A stretch of DNA of 64,000 bases from Flavobacteriaceae bacterium. Lineage in GTDB: Bacteria > Bacteroidota > Bacteroidia > Flavobacteriales > Flavobacteriaceae. The translations under genes and the position numbers were made by a program. The notes beneath the pieces were generated by a model, which was given only the letters and a program-made list of their open reading frames with translations, had not been told where the DNA came from and searched no databases. Of the stretch, positions 26,877 to 35,357 are shown piece after piece. Every line of letters starts with the position of its first letter. The first letter of the stretch is position 1. The stretch lies in contig CP031964.1 of NCBI GenBank assembly GCA_003443635.1, positions 310,001-374,000 of the forward strand, written 5' to 3'.

Positions 26877-27875
26877 TTAATTATTAATGAAATTTAAATT
26901 ACTTTTAAACCAATTATGTGTGATTTCAATTCCATTTCTAAATTTAAAATCAGGGTTATAACCTAATAACTCTCTTCCTTTATCAATATTTGCTAAAGAA
27001 TCTTTTACATCACCCATTCTAGGAGTAGCAAAAACAGCTTTGCTATTAGATTCGGTTAATTCTTTAATTATATCCCAAAGATTATTAATACTTATTCTTT
27101 TTCCAGTTGCCACATTAAAAATATTATGAGAACCTAAATTAGAGAAGGTTGCCTTAATATTTGCTTGTACTACATTTTCAATAAACGTGAAATCTCTTGT
27201 CTGTTCTCCATCTCCGTTAATTTTAATAGGCAAATTGTTTATCGCTGAATTAAAAAAAAGAGGAATTACAGCTGCATAATCTCCATTAGGAGATTGCTTA
27301 GGTCCAAATACATTAAAATATCTTAAGCCTACTGAATGAAATCCATATGTTTTTGAAAAAATATCTGCATATAATTCATTTACATATTTTGTAATTGCAT
27401 AAGGGGAAAGAGGGTTTCCTATTTTGTCTTCTACTTTAGGTAATATTTTGCTATCTCCGTAGGTACTTGAAGACGCTGCATAAACCATTTTCTTTACATT
27501 ATTAGACTCTTTTGCAGCAACCAACATATTTAAAAATCCTGATACATTTACTTCATTTGAAGTAACGGGGTCATCAATTGATCTCGGTACTGAGCCTAAA
27601 GCAGCTTGATGTAATACGTAATCGACCTCATTCATCGCTTTTTTACATGTTTCTAAATCTCTAATATCTCCTTCAATGAATTCACAATTTGGAAATGATA
27701 TAAACTCTTTAATGTTTTTTTTATACCCTGTAGAAAGATTGTCGAGTATGATTACTTTTTTAGCATTATACTTTAATAAGTATTCAACAAGGTTTGATCC
27801 AATAAACCCTGCTCCTCCAGTAACAAGGAACGTGAATTTAGAAATATCTTTATTGTGGTATTTTTTTAAATACAT
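26877..27875 (-). CDS. UDP-N-acetylhexosamine 4-epimerase (WbpP/TviC-like)
   Basis: An SDR 4-epimerase with GGAGFIGSNLVEYLL (NAD motif), YAASSSTYGDSK and Y.K in SPYAITKYVNELYA. The wording ALGSVPRSIDDPVTSNEVN is characteristic of WbpP/TviC, which work on UDP-GlcNAc/GalNAc or their uronic acids. The start overlaps the stop of the dehydrogenase gene by one base, so the two are translationally coupled. Together they would give UDP-GalNAcA, as in Vi antigen (TviB-TviC) and Pseudomonas O6 (WbpO-WbpP). Confidence 0.87.
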   Translation of the reverse strand: MYLKKYHNKDISKFTFLVTGGAGFIGSNLVEYLLKYNAKKVIILDNLSTGYKKNIKEFISFPNCEFIEGDIRDLETCKKAMNEVDYVLHQAALGSVPRSIDDPVTSNEVNVSGFLNMLVAAKESNNVKKMVYAASSSTYGDSKILPKVEDKIGNPLSPYAITKYVNELYADIFSKTYGFHSVGLRYFNVFGPKQSPNGDYAAVIPLFFNSAINNLPIKINGDGEQTRDFTFIENVVQANIKATFSNLGSHNIFNVATGKRISINNLWDIIKELTESNSKAVFATPRMGDVKDSLANIDKGRELLGYNPDFKFRNGIEITHNWFKSNLNFINN

Positions 27876-29152
27876 TATAACCTTTTATTTACTAGCTCAT
27901 TATTTAAAGTTCCTTTTACATCATATATAATGGAATTCTCTTTTTTTAATTTAGAAAACTCTAATTCTTGAAATATATCATGAGCTACAACATGCACTAT
28001 AGCATCAAAAGTTTCATTTAACTCATTAATCATTTCAAATCCGTATTGATGTCTTACTTCTTCATTGGAAGCCCATGGGTCATACACACTAACATTCATA
28101 TTAAACGATTTCAGAAAATTATAAACATCAACTGCTTTTGTATTCCGTATATCTGGACAATTTTCTTTAAACGTTATCCCTAACATTAGAATTTTTGCAG
28201 ATTTGGTTGAAATATTATTTTGTGCCATTAATTTTAAAACCTGTGTCGCAACATACTCTCCCATAGAGTCATTTAAACGCCTTCCTGCTAAAATAATTTC
28301 AGGATGATACCCTACTTCTTGCGCTTTTTGAGCTAGGTAATAAGGATCTACCCCTATACAATGCCCTCCAACTAATCCTGGTTTAAATGACAAAAAATTC
28401 CACTTTGTAGATGCCGCTTCTAAAACTGCATAAGTGTCAATATCTAATTTATTAAAAATTTTTGCTAATTCATTTACAAAGGCAATATTAATATCACGTT
28501 GTGCATTTTCAATAACTTTAGCTGCTTCAGCTACTTTAATAGAAGGAGCCAGATAAGTTCCAGCAGTTATAATAGATGCATATAATTCATTAATAATTTC
28601 ACCAACTTCGGGTGTTGATCCAGATGTCACTTTTTTAATATTAGCAATTGTATGTGTTTTATCTCCTGGGTTTATTCGTTCAGGAGAATATCCACAGTAA
28701 AAATCTTTATTGAATTTTAATCCACTTACTTGTTCTAAAATTGGAACACAAATATCTTCTGTAACCCCTGGATAAACTGTTGATTCATATATAACAATGT
28801 CTCCTTTTTTAAGAGTTTTCCCTATAGTTTTAGATGCTTTTATTAAAGGTGTTAATACAGGTTTGTTATTAACATCAATTGGTGTCGGAACTGTAACTAT
28901 ATAAATATTACAATTAGTTATATCAATAGAGGCAGAACTAAGTTTGAGGCCTTTTCTCCCTTTTAGATTTAAAACAGCATTTAGATTGTCATTGTTAATT
29001 TCTAGAGTAGTATCATTACCTAAATTTAACTCATCTACACGATTTTGATTAACATCAAACCCTATAACAGAATATTTTTTTGAAAACTCTATAGCCAAGG
29101 GCAATCCTACGTAACCAAGGCCAATTACTGCTATTTTATGTTGTTGTTTCAT
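27875..29152 (-). CDS. UDP-N-acetylhexosamine 6-dehydrogenase (TviB/WbpO-like)
   Basis: A nucleotide-sugar dehydrogenase with IGLGYVGLPLAIEFSKK, PTPIDVNNKPVLTPLI, IYESTVYPGVTE and the catalytic Cys in KPGLVGGHCIGVDPYYL. YPGVTE and the PVLTPL phrase are the TviB/WbpO form, distinct from UGD (3513) and WecC (24406). It oxidises UDP-GlcNAc or UDP-GalNAc to the uronic acid. It is the first gene after a 180-base gap behind rmlD, so a new transcript may begin here. Confidence 0.88.
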   Translation of the reverse strand: MKQQHKIAVIGLGYVGLPLAIEFSKKYSVIGFDVNQNRVDELNLGNDTTLEINNDNLNAVLNLKGRKGLKLSSASIDITNCNIYIVTVPTPIDVNNKPVLTPLIKASKTIGKTLKKGDIVIYESTVYPGVTEDICVPILEQVSGLKFNKDFYCGYSPERINPGDKTHTIANIKKVTSGSTPEVGEIINELYASIITAGTYLAPSIKVAEAAKVIENAQRDINIAFVNELAKIFNKLDIDTYAVLEAASTKWNFLSFKPGLVGGHCIGVDPYYLAQKAQEVGYHPEIILAGRRLNDSMGEYVATQVLKLMAQNNISTKSAKILMLGITFKENCPDIRNTKAVDVYNFLKSFNMNVSVYDPWASNEEVRHQYGFEMINELNETFDAIVHVVAHDIFQELEFSKLKKENSIIYDVKGTLNNELVNKRL

Positions 29153-29258
29153 TAAAGTAATTTTTATTAATTAATCAAGCTGTAAAGCATAACAGATTAA
29201 TATTTCATAGATACCCTCTATTTGAATTAATAGAAATGGTCTTATTTACAACCTACTT

Positions 29259-29266
29259 CAAAAATA
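29259..29266 (-). promoter_or_regulatory. Candidate -7 promoter element in the rmlD-tviB gap
   Basis: TATTTTTG on the minus strand fits TAnnTTTG, about 105 bases before the dehydrogenase start. The 179-base gap 29153-29331 holds no gene that I can support. No clear -33 element was found. Confidence 0.28.
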
Positions 29267-29331
29267 ATACTATAGATGTTATAATAGCTTTTCTTGTTTA
29301 TAAAATTGCTTGTATTTTTATTTTTTAAATA

Positions 29332-30192
29332 TTATCTATCTAAGTTTGATATCATTATCTTTAAGCTATCTTTCCAATATGGTATTTCTACTGAAAAAGT
29401 TTTTTTAATTTTAGTGTAATCTAAAACACTAAAAACTGGCCTTTTTAGTATTTCTAAACTACTTTCAAATTCAACTGGATTTATTTTTAATTTTAGATTC
29501 TTAATTCTAAAAATTGTTTTTGCAAAATTATACCAGCTTGTCTGCCCTGAATTGCAATAATTATAAACACCAAATTCTTGTTTGTCTAAAGAAATTATTT
29601 TAATAATAGCTTTTGCTAAATCTCCTGTATACGTCGGTGATCCAATTTGATAATCAACTACGTTTAATTCTTCTTTCTCATCAGCTAATTTTAGCATTGT
29701 TTTTACAAAGTTATTACCATACTCAGAATACAACCATGATGTTCTAATAATTATATGGTTTTCTAAAATTTCTTGAATATATAACTCCCCTTTTAATTTA
29801 GATTTCCCATATTCATTTATAGGATCTGTAATATCTGTTTCTAAATAAGGTTTTTTACTCTCTCCATTAAATACATAATCTGTTGAAATGTGTATTAAAA
29901 TTGTGTTGTTAGTTTTACAAGCATTAGCAATAGTTTTTGTAGCTTCAGCATTAATTTCATAAGCTAATTTAGGATACTTTTCAGCTTCTTTTACATTGGT
30001 ATAAGCTGCACAATTAATACAATATCTAAACTTATTTTCTTTAAAAAACTCATGTATTATGTCTTCATTTGTAATATCTAATTCTGCTTTTGTTACAAAA
30101 TGAAATATAAATTCTTGCTCTTCAGTTGCCATACGTCGAATGGTTTCCCCTAATTGACCTTTAGCACCAATAACTAAGATGTTAAATCTCAT
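29332..30192 (-). CDS. rmlD: dTDP-4-dehydrorhamnose reductase
   Basis: Last step of dTDP-L-rhamnose synthesis, NAD(P)H reduction of dTDP-6-deoxy-L-lyxo-4-hexulose. It has GAKGQLGETIR near the N-terminus, ELDITNEDII, NCAAYTNVKEAEK, STDYVFNGESKKPYLE, and Y.K in NEYGKSKLKGE. At 286 residues it is complete. Overlaps rmlC by 4 bases and closes the rmlB-A-C-D block. Confidence 0.94.
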   Translation of the reverse strand: MRFNILVIGAKGQLGETIRRMATEEQEFIFHFVTKAELDITNEDIIHEFFKENKFRYCINCAAYTNVKEAEKYPKLAYEINAEATKTIANACKTNNTILIHISTDYVFNGESKKPYLETDITDPINEYGKSKLKGELYIQEILENHIIIRTSWLYSEYGNNFVKTMLKLADEKEELNVVDYQIGSPTYTGDLAKAIIKIISLDKQEFGVYNYCNSGQTSWYNFAKTIFRIKNLKLKINPVEFESSLEILKRPVFSVLDYTKIKKTFSVEIPYWKDSLKIMISNLDR

Positions 30193-30731
30193 GTGAACAA
30201 ACTTTCAAAAGTTGGTAATTGTAAATCTTTTTCTGAAATTATTATATCTTCCTTAGAAAAATTCCAATCAATATTTAGAGTTTCATCATTATATATAATA
30301 CCTTTTTCAGAGTTTTTGTTATAATAATTATCACACTTATAAGAAAAAACCGTATTATTTTCTAATACTAGAAATCCATGAGCAAATCCTTTCGGAATAA
30401 ACAGTTGTTTTTTATTTTCTTCAGAAAGCTCAATAGCGATGTGCTTGCCAAAAGTAGGTGAGGTTTCACGAAGATCTACACATACATCTAAAACACTACC
30501 TCTAGTAACCTGCACTAGTTTTGCTTGCGCATACTCTGCATTTTGAAAGTGTAACCCTCTTAATACTCCTCTTCTTGAGTATGATTGATTGTCCTGAACA
30601 AACTGAACTTCTCCTATCAATTTGTTAAACACTTTAGAACTATAGCTTTCAAAAAAAAAGCCTCTATCATCATGAAATATATTAGGTGTTATTATAAAAC
30701 AACCTTTTAACTGTGTTTCTTCAATCTTCAT
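30189..30731 (-). CDS. rmlC: dTDP-4-dehydrorhamnose 3,5-epimerase
   Basis: A cupin enzyme that epimerises C3 and C5 of dTDP-4-keto-6-deoxyglucose. DDRGFFFESY, QDNQSYSRRGVLRGLHFQ (with the catalytic His in LHFQ), AKLVQVTRGSVLDVCVDLR and FIPKGFAHGFLVLE are all RmlC signatures. Length (180) is standard. It lies 2 bases from rmlA and overlaps rmlD by 4, in the same order as in many O-antigen loci. Confidence 0.95.
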   Translation of the reverse strand: MKIEETQLKGCFIITPNIFHDDRGFFFESYSSKVFNKLIGEVQFVQDNQSYSRRGVLRGLHFQNAEYAQAKLVQVTRGSVLDVCVDLRETSPTFGKHIAIELSEENKKQLFIPKGFAHGFLVLENNTVFSYKCDNYYNKNSEKGIIYNDETLNIDWNFSKEDIIISEKDLQLPTFESLFT

Positions 30732-30733
30732 TT

Positions 30734-31594
30734 TTATAATATTAATTGTTGAAGATATTTACCATAACCACTTTTTAACAATGGTAATGCCAATTGTTTT
30801 AATTCATTTTTATTAATAAAACCCATTTTATAGGCAACCTCTTCAATGCAACCTATTTTTAAGCCTTGTCTTTCTTCAATAACTTGAACAAATTGAGAAG
30901 CTTGCATTAAAGAACTAAAAGTTCCTGTATCTAACCAAGCGGTACCTTTGTCAAGGATTTGCACGCTTAATTCATTTCGTTTTAAATATTCTTTATTAAT
31001 ATCTGTAATTTCTAACTCACCTCTGCCACTTGGCTTAATATGTTTAGCAATGTCTATAACAGTATTATCATAAAAATAAATACCTGGAACAGCAAAATTA
31101 GATTTTGGTTGTTTAGGCTTCTCTTCTATAGAAATGGCTTTGTTGTTATTGTTAAACTCAACTACACCATAGCGATGAGGGTTTTGAACATGATATGCAA
31201 AAATAATACCTCCTTCTGGGTTTAAGTTTGTTTGTAATAATTCATTTAAACCAGATCCATAGAATATATTATCTCCTAAAATTAATGCGACACTATCATT
31301 TTCAATAAAATCTTCTCCAATAATAAATGCTTCTGCTAAACCATTAGGCTGTTCTTGAACGGCATACTCAAAAACGCATCCATACTCATTTCCATTACCT
31401 AAAAGTTCTTTAAATCGAGGAGTATCTTTGGGCGTCGAAATAATTAAAATTTCTTTTATTCCTGTAGACATTAGCGTGGATAGTGGGTAATAAATCATAG
31501 GTTTATCATAAACAGGCATCAGTTGTTTACTTACTACTTTAGTAAGTGGGTGTAATCGTGAACCTGAACCTCCTGCTAAAATGATTCCTTTCAT
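30734..31594 (-). CDS. rmlA: Glucose-1-phosphate thymidylyltransferase
   Basis: Makes dTDP-glucose from dTTP and glucose-1-phosphate. It starts [20 protein letters not shown], the nucleotidyltransferase signature, followed by [17 protein letters not shown], and has [15 protein letters not shown] near the C-terminus, all diagnostic of RmlA. At 286 residues it is full length. It sits directly after rmlB with no spacing. Confidence 0.96.
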   Translation of the reverse strand: MKGIILAGGSGSRLHPLTKVVSKQLMPVYDKPMIYYPLSTLMSTGIKEILIISTPKDTPRFKELLGNGNEYGCVFEYAVQEQPNGLAEAFIIGEDFIENDSVALILGDNIFYGSGLNELLQTNLNPEGGIIFAYHVQNPHRYGVVEFNNNNKAISIEEKPKQPKSNFAVPGIYFYDNTVIDIAKHIKPSGRGELEITDINKEYLKRNELSVQILDKGTAWLDTGTFSSLMQASQFVQVIEERQGLKIGCIEEVAYKMGFINKNELKQLALPLLKSGYGKYLQQLIL

Positions 31595-32602
31595 TTAGTT
31601 ATTATATTTTTTAATATACCAATTTATTGTTTTTTCTATTCCAGTTTCAAAATTTTCATCAGCAATCCAATTTAATTCATTTTCTATTTTAGAAGCATCA
31701 ATTGCATATCTATAATCATGCCCCAATCTATCTTTCACAAAAGTAATCTGTTTTTTATACGATTGACTTTTTGGCAATAGTTTATCTAAAATACCACAAA
31801 TAATATTCGCTATCTGTAAGTTAGTGTATTCATTTCGCCCTCCTATATTATAGGTTTCTCCTGATTTTCCTTTACAAAAAGCTAAATCTATACCCTTACA
31901 GTGATCTAATACATATAGCCAATCTCTAACGTTTTTACCATCCCCATAAATAGGGATTTCTTCTTCTTTTAATGCTTTTCTAATCACAGTTGGAATTAAT
32001 TTTTCATCATGCTGCTTTGGTCCATAATTATTACTGCAATTGGTTGTCACTACATTCATGTTATAAGTATGATAATAACTCCTTACTAAAAAATCTGAAG
32101 ACGCTTTTGATGCACTATATGGGCTATTTGGAGCATAGGCTGTATCTTCTGTAAATAATCCTACTTCACTTAATGTACCATAAACCTCATCTGTTGAAAT
32201 ATGATGAAAACGAGCTTTTTCGAAGCCTGCTTTAATTTGGTTTGAATTATCCATCCAATGTGATTTTGCAACATCTATTAAATTAAATGTCCCTAAAACA
32301 TTAGTGGTTATAAATTCTATTGGATTATTAATAGAATTATCGACATGAGATTCTGCTGCAAAATGTATAACTCCTTTAAAATTGTAATTATTAAAGAGGT
32401 TTTCAATTAAAGCTCGATTACAAATATCTCCTTTTATAAATGTATAACGATTATTATGAGAGACTTCTTTTAAATTAGAAAGCTCACCGGCATAAGTGAG
32501 CTTATCTATATTTATAATATGAGTATCTTTATATTTTTCTAAAAAAAAAGGAATAAAGTTTGAACCAATAAAACCAGCTCCTCCTGTAATTAGAATATTC
32601 AT
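31595..32602 (-). CDS. rmlB: dTDP-glucose 4,6-dehydratase
   Basis: Second step of dTDP-rhamnose synthesis. GGAGFIGSNFIPFFL binds NAD, HFAAESHVDNSI and HISTDEVYGTL carry the catalytic Asp-Glu of the dehydratase, and PYSASKASSDFLVRSY carries Y.K. NCSNNYGP is an RmlB signature. The 335-residue length is normal. It follows the Wzz gene by one base, so the rml block and chain-length control are probably one transcript. Confidence 0.96.
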   Translation of the reverse strand: MNILITGGAGFIGSNFIPFFLEKYKDTHIINIDKLTYAGELSNLKEVSHNNRYTFIKGDICNRALIENLFNNYNFKGVIHFAAESHVDNSINNPIEFITTNVLGTFNLIDVAKSHWMDNSNQIKAGFEKARFHHISTDEVYGTLSEVGLFTEDTAYAPNSPYSASKASSDFLVRSYYHTYNMNVVTTNCSNNYGPKQHDEKLIPTVIRKALKEEEIPIYGDGKNVRDWLYVLDHCKGIDLAFCKGKSGETYNIGGRNEYTNLQIANIICGILDKLLPKSQSYKKQITFVKDRLGHDYRYAIDASKIENELNWIADENFETGIEKTINWYIKKYNN

Positions 32603-32603
32603 T

Positions 32604-33662
32604 TTAATTTATATGTTTTTCTTTATACAATTTTAAAAAAGAGTTTAATTCTAATAATAATAACCCTAAAAATGTTATACCAGTAAATAGTAATAAATAA
32701 AAAAGTTTATTGCTTTTTAAAACTCCTTTTATTTCTACACCTTGATTAGGAAAAGAAGATATTATATTTATTACATTCTCCTTTCTAGCTCTATCTAAAT
32801 TAAGGGCAACTTGTTTTTGTCTTATTTCATCTATTTGTTTAATTAAAGCTAACTCTTTATTTTCTGTTCCATTTTTATCAGCTAAATTAATACTTGTCGT
32901 TGCAGTTTCTTTTTTGGCATTCTCAATAGCTAACTCTTTATAAAACTTTTGAAGACTATCTATTTCTTTTAATTGTTTCTGATAAACGTTGTCTTGTAAA
33001 TCAATATTTTTATCATTAATTTCTTTTTGAAATTTAAAGTATTGATTTCCAACAATTTCATTAACTATATTACTTTCAACTTTTTTGGCTACTGTAGGAT
33101 TAGTGCTTGTGAAAACAATTTGATGAAATCTGGCATCAAACGTATTAAAGTTGTTTAAATATTCTTCAAAATTAATTGTCTTTCTTGTAATTGTATCTAA
33201 TTGACTTATAAAAGTATCAAACAATTTTATTTTTTGATTATCATCTGAAAAAGCATCAACTCGTACTTCTTTAACAGAAGCTGCTTCATTAATATCTATG
33301 TCTAAAGCCATAGATAAACCTACTGAATCATTTGCTTTAGCTAACTCATTATAATAGTTAATATTATTATATAATTGTTGTGTACTATTAAAGTTAGGTT
33401 CTACAATCATTTGAGATTCATAAACCGTAGCTTCCTTATAGTCAAAAAAATAGCCTATAATTAACCCTAAAATTCCAGCAATTGCCAGTTTAATAAAATG
33501 TTTTTGTATAAAAAGTAAAAACTTGATTAAAAGATGAAATAATCCTACAAAAATATTCTTTATAAATCTAAAAAAGCGATCAAATGCTTTTCCTATTAAT
33601 TTAAAAAGCTGTCCTAAATCTACTTCATCTGAACCTTGTTGGGTTGGAAGGTTGTCACTCAT
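32604..33662 (-). CDS. wzz: Wzz-type polysaccharide chain-length protein
   Basis: A polysaccharide co-polymerase: two membrane helices (about residues 50-70 and 322-342) with a periplasmic, largely helical domain between them. The helices around residues 200-290 are rich in K, E and Q as in coiled regions. The N-terminal cytosolic part is about 50 residues long and basic/aromatic. There is no tyrosine-kinase domain, and no Wza/Wzb/Wzc set is present in the window, which favours O-antigen-like Wzx/Wzy export over a Wza capsule system; that is inference. It is the first gene of the polysaccharide operon proper. Confidence 0.82.
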   Translation of the reverse strand: MSDNLPTQQGSDEVDLGQLFKLIGKAFDRFFRFIKNIFVGLFHLLIKFLLFIQKHFIKLAIAGILGLIIGYFFDYKEATVYESQMIVEPNFNSTQQLYNNINYYNELAKANDSVGLSMALDIDINEAASVKEVRVDAFSDDNQKIKLFDTFISQLDTITRKTINFEEYLNNFNTFDARFHQIVFTSTNPTVAKKVESNIVNEIVGNQYFKFQKEINDKNIDLQDNVYQKQLKEIDSLQKFYKELAIENAKKETATTSINLADKNGTENKELALIKQIDEIRQKQVALNLDRARKENVINIISSFPNQGVEIKGVLKSNKLFYLLLFTGITFLGLLLLELNSFLKLYKEKHIN

Positions 33663-33665
33663 AAT

Positions 33666-35342
33666 TTAATTATTAAGTATTTGTTGTAATATTGTTTTTG
33701 TTATTAAATAAGTTGGTCTTACACCAGAGATTCCCAATCCTCCTGAGGCTAAAGTACTTCCTGTTTTTAATGGGTTATCACTTGCATAATATGCATATCT
33801 TACTTTTACATTTGAGTTAATGTTATTTCTAACTATTGATGCTGCTTGTATTGCCTTTTGATAATGTGCACCTTCCATTTCTAAACCAATTACTTGCCAG
33901 GTTGAATTATGAAAAAACTTAAGGATTTCTTTATTTTGAAGTGATGTTCCTAATACTGTTACCATTGTTCCTTCATAAATATTTACTCCTTCACATTCTA
34001 AATCCTTTTTCTTTAACTCATTCTCAAAAGGGTAATTATCTGCAGTTCCTTCAAAAATATGTGCCGAAGGAATCATAATATCGCCTTTATCACCTTCTAA
34101 AACCCCTGCTTTACCCATTATAGAAATGGATTGCACATCTAAATGTGTTTTTATATAAGGTTTTAAAAACTCATCTATTGTTTCATAAGCTTGCTCACCA
34201 AACGCATAATCCATTACAAATATAACAGGTTTTTCCGAATCCTGATTTCTTTCATCTACCTTTAAATCTACTTTATTGAAATCTATTTTTTCAGTATCAA
34301 AGATTTGTACATCTATATTGGCACCAGATGTATCTTTTATAAATATCATTCCTTCATTTAAAGCTAATTCTTTTACTTTTTTTCGCAAATCCTCATTATT
34401 CTCATTACTTAGCTTAGTATAAATATCATAATCATCTTTCTTGGTATCAGATTTTAACAATGCTTTAGAAGCATATAGTACATTCATTACACTATGTAAA
34501 TTTGCACTAATAATATGTAGTGGACGATTTAATAAATTTTCTTTTTTTAATACTTTTTTAATTGTGTTTGCCCAAATTTCCCCATGAATGTGATGTCCTA
34601 AGCGCTCCCTTAAAACTGGACTAAAAGTTACAGTACGTTTTTTATTATTAGAATTTTCTTCAATAGCAAGTTTACCTAACCAATATATAATATGTAGCAA
34701 CCTCTCTGGTTTTTCTTTAGTTGCAAATTCAGAATATATTCGAGTTAGCTCTTCAAAAGTTCTTCCTAAAATATTAGCTGTATGAGTAATAGCTATTTCA
34801 CGTTCTTTCTGGGTTAACTTTTTGTTAGATAAAATAACTTTCTCAAGTTCTCCCCAATCACGGATTGTGTCGTCTCTATCATTAATTAAAATACGTTTAC
34901 TTATTTTATGTGACTCTATAAACAAAAATGTAAGATGTGTTAGAATATCATAAATTTCTGATCGCCCTCTGGTAATCTCAATATTCATTTGTTCTTGATC
35001 TATTCTATAACAATTTCGTCTTCTTTTTTCAGGAATAATAACTTTAAAATGTGATCCACCATATCCTTCATCGCTGGTTAAATTAATAAACCGGCATTCT
35101 TCAATACCTTCAGGTAATCTGTCTATTACATAAAGTAACCCTTTTAATTCTGTTTTTTCTTCTGCTATTGATCCATAAATTTCTGGGCGCAAAAGAAGCA
35201 ATCCTTCTCTTAACATTTCTCCCGAGATTCCCATAGGTTTATAAAACCCACGATTAAACAAATGACGCATCGTAATATATATTCTTTCAATAGCGCTTGA
35301 ACTTTCTTGAGCTCTTGTCCTTCCTTGGTGTTTTTTATTCAT
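33666..35342 (-). CDS. Conserved protein with nucleosidase/phosphorylase-like C-terminal half (DUF6909-like)
   Basis: I recognise this as a conserved Bacteroidota protein of unknown role, probably the DUF6909 family (from memory, not searched). Residues 1-380 show no known catalytic motif. The C-terminal part resembles nucleoside phosphorylase/MTA-SAH nucleosidase proteins: GKAG at 410-413, GDIMIP at 420-425, GLEMEGA with Glu488-Met489-Glu490, and ASD with Asp522. These correspond in order to the glycine loop, GD strand, the M-E ribose-binding motif and the catalytic S-D of MTAN-type enzymes. No signal peptide is seen, so it is cytoplasmic. It lies 3 bases before the Wzz gene and 15 after the GH3-like gene, so it is probably cotranscribed. 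Substrate unknown. Confidence 0.6.
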   Translation of the reverse strand: MNKKHQGRTRAQESSSAIERIYITMRHLFNRGFYKPMGISGEMLREGLLLLRPEIYGSIAEEKTELKGLLYVIDRLPEGIEECRFINLTSDEGYGGSHFKVIIPEKRRRNCYRIDQEQMNIEITRGRSEIYDILTHLTFLFIESHKISKRILINDRDDTIRDWGELEKVILSNKKLTQKEREIAITHTANILGRTFEELTRIYSEFATKEKPERLLHIIYWLGKLAIEENSNNKKRTVTFSPVLRERLGHHIHGEIWANTIKKVLKKENLLNRPLHIISANLHSVMNVLYASKALLKSDTKKDDYDIYTKLSNENNEDLRKKVKELALNEGMIFIKDTSGANIDVQIFDTEKIDFNKVDLKVDERNQDSEKPVIFVMDYAFGEQAYETIDEFLKPYIKTHLDVQSISIMGKAGVLEGDKGDIMIPSAHIFEGTADNYPFENELKKKDLECEGVNIYEGTMVTVLGTSLQNKEILKFFHNSTWQVIGLEMEGAHYQKAIQAASIVRNNINSNVKVRYAYYASDNPLKTGSTLASGGLGISGVRPTYLITKTILQQILNN

Positions 35343-35357
35343 TAGTAATAAAAGGTA

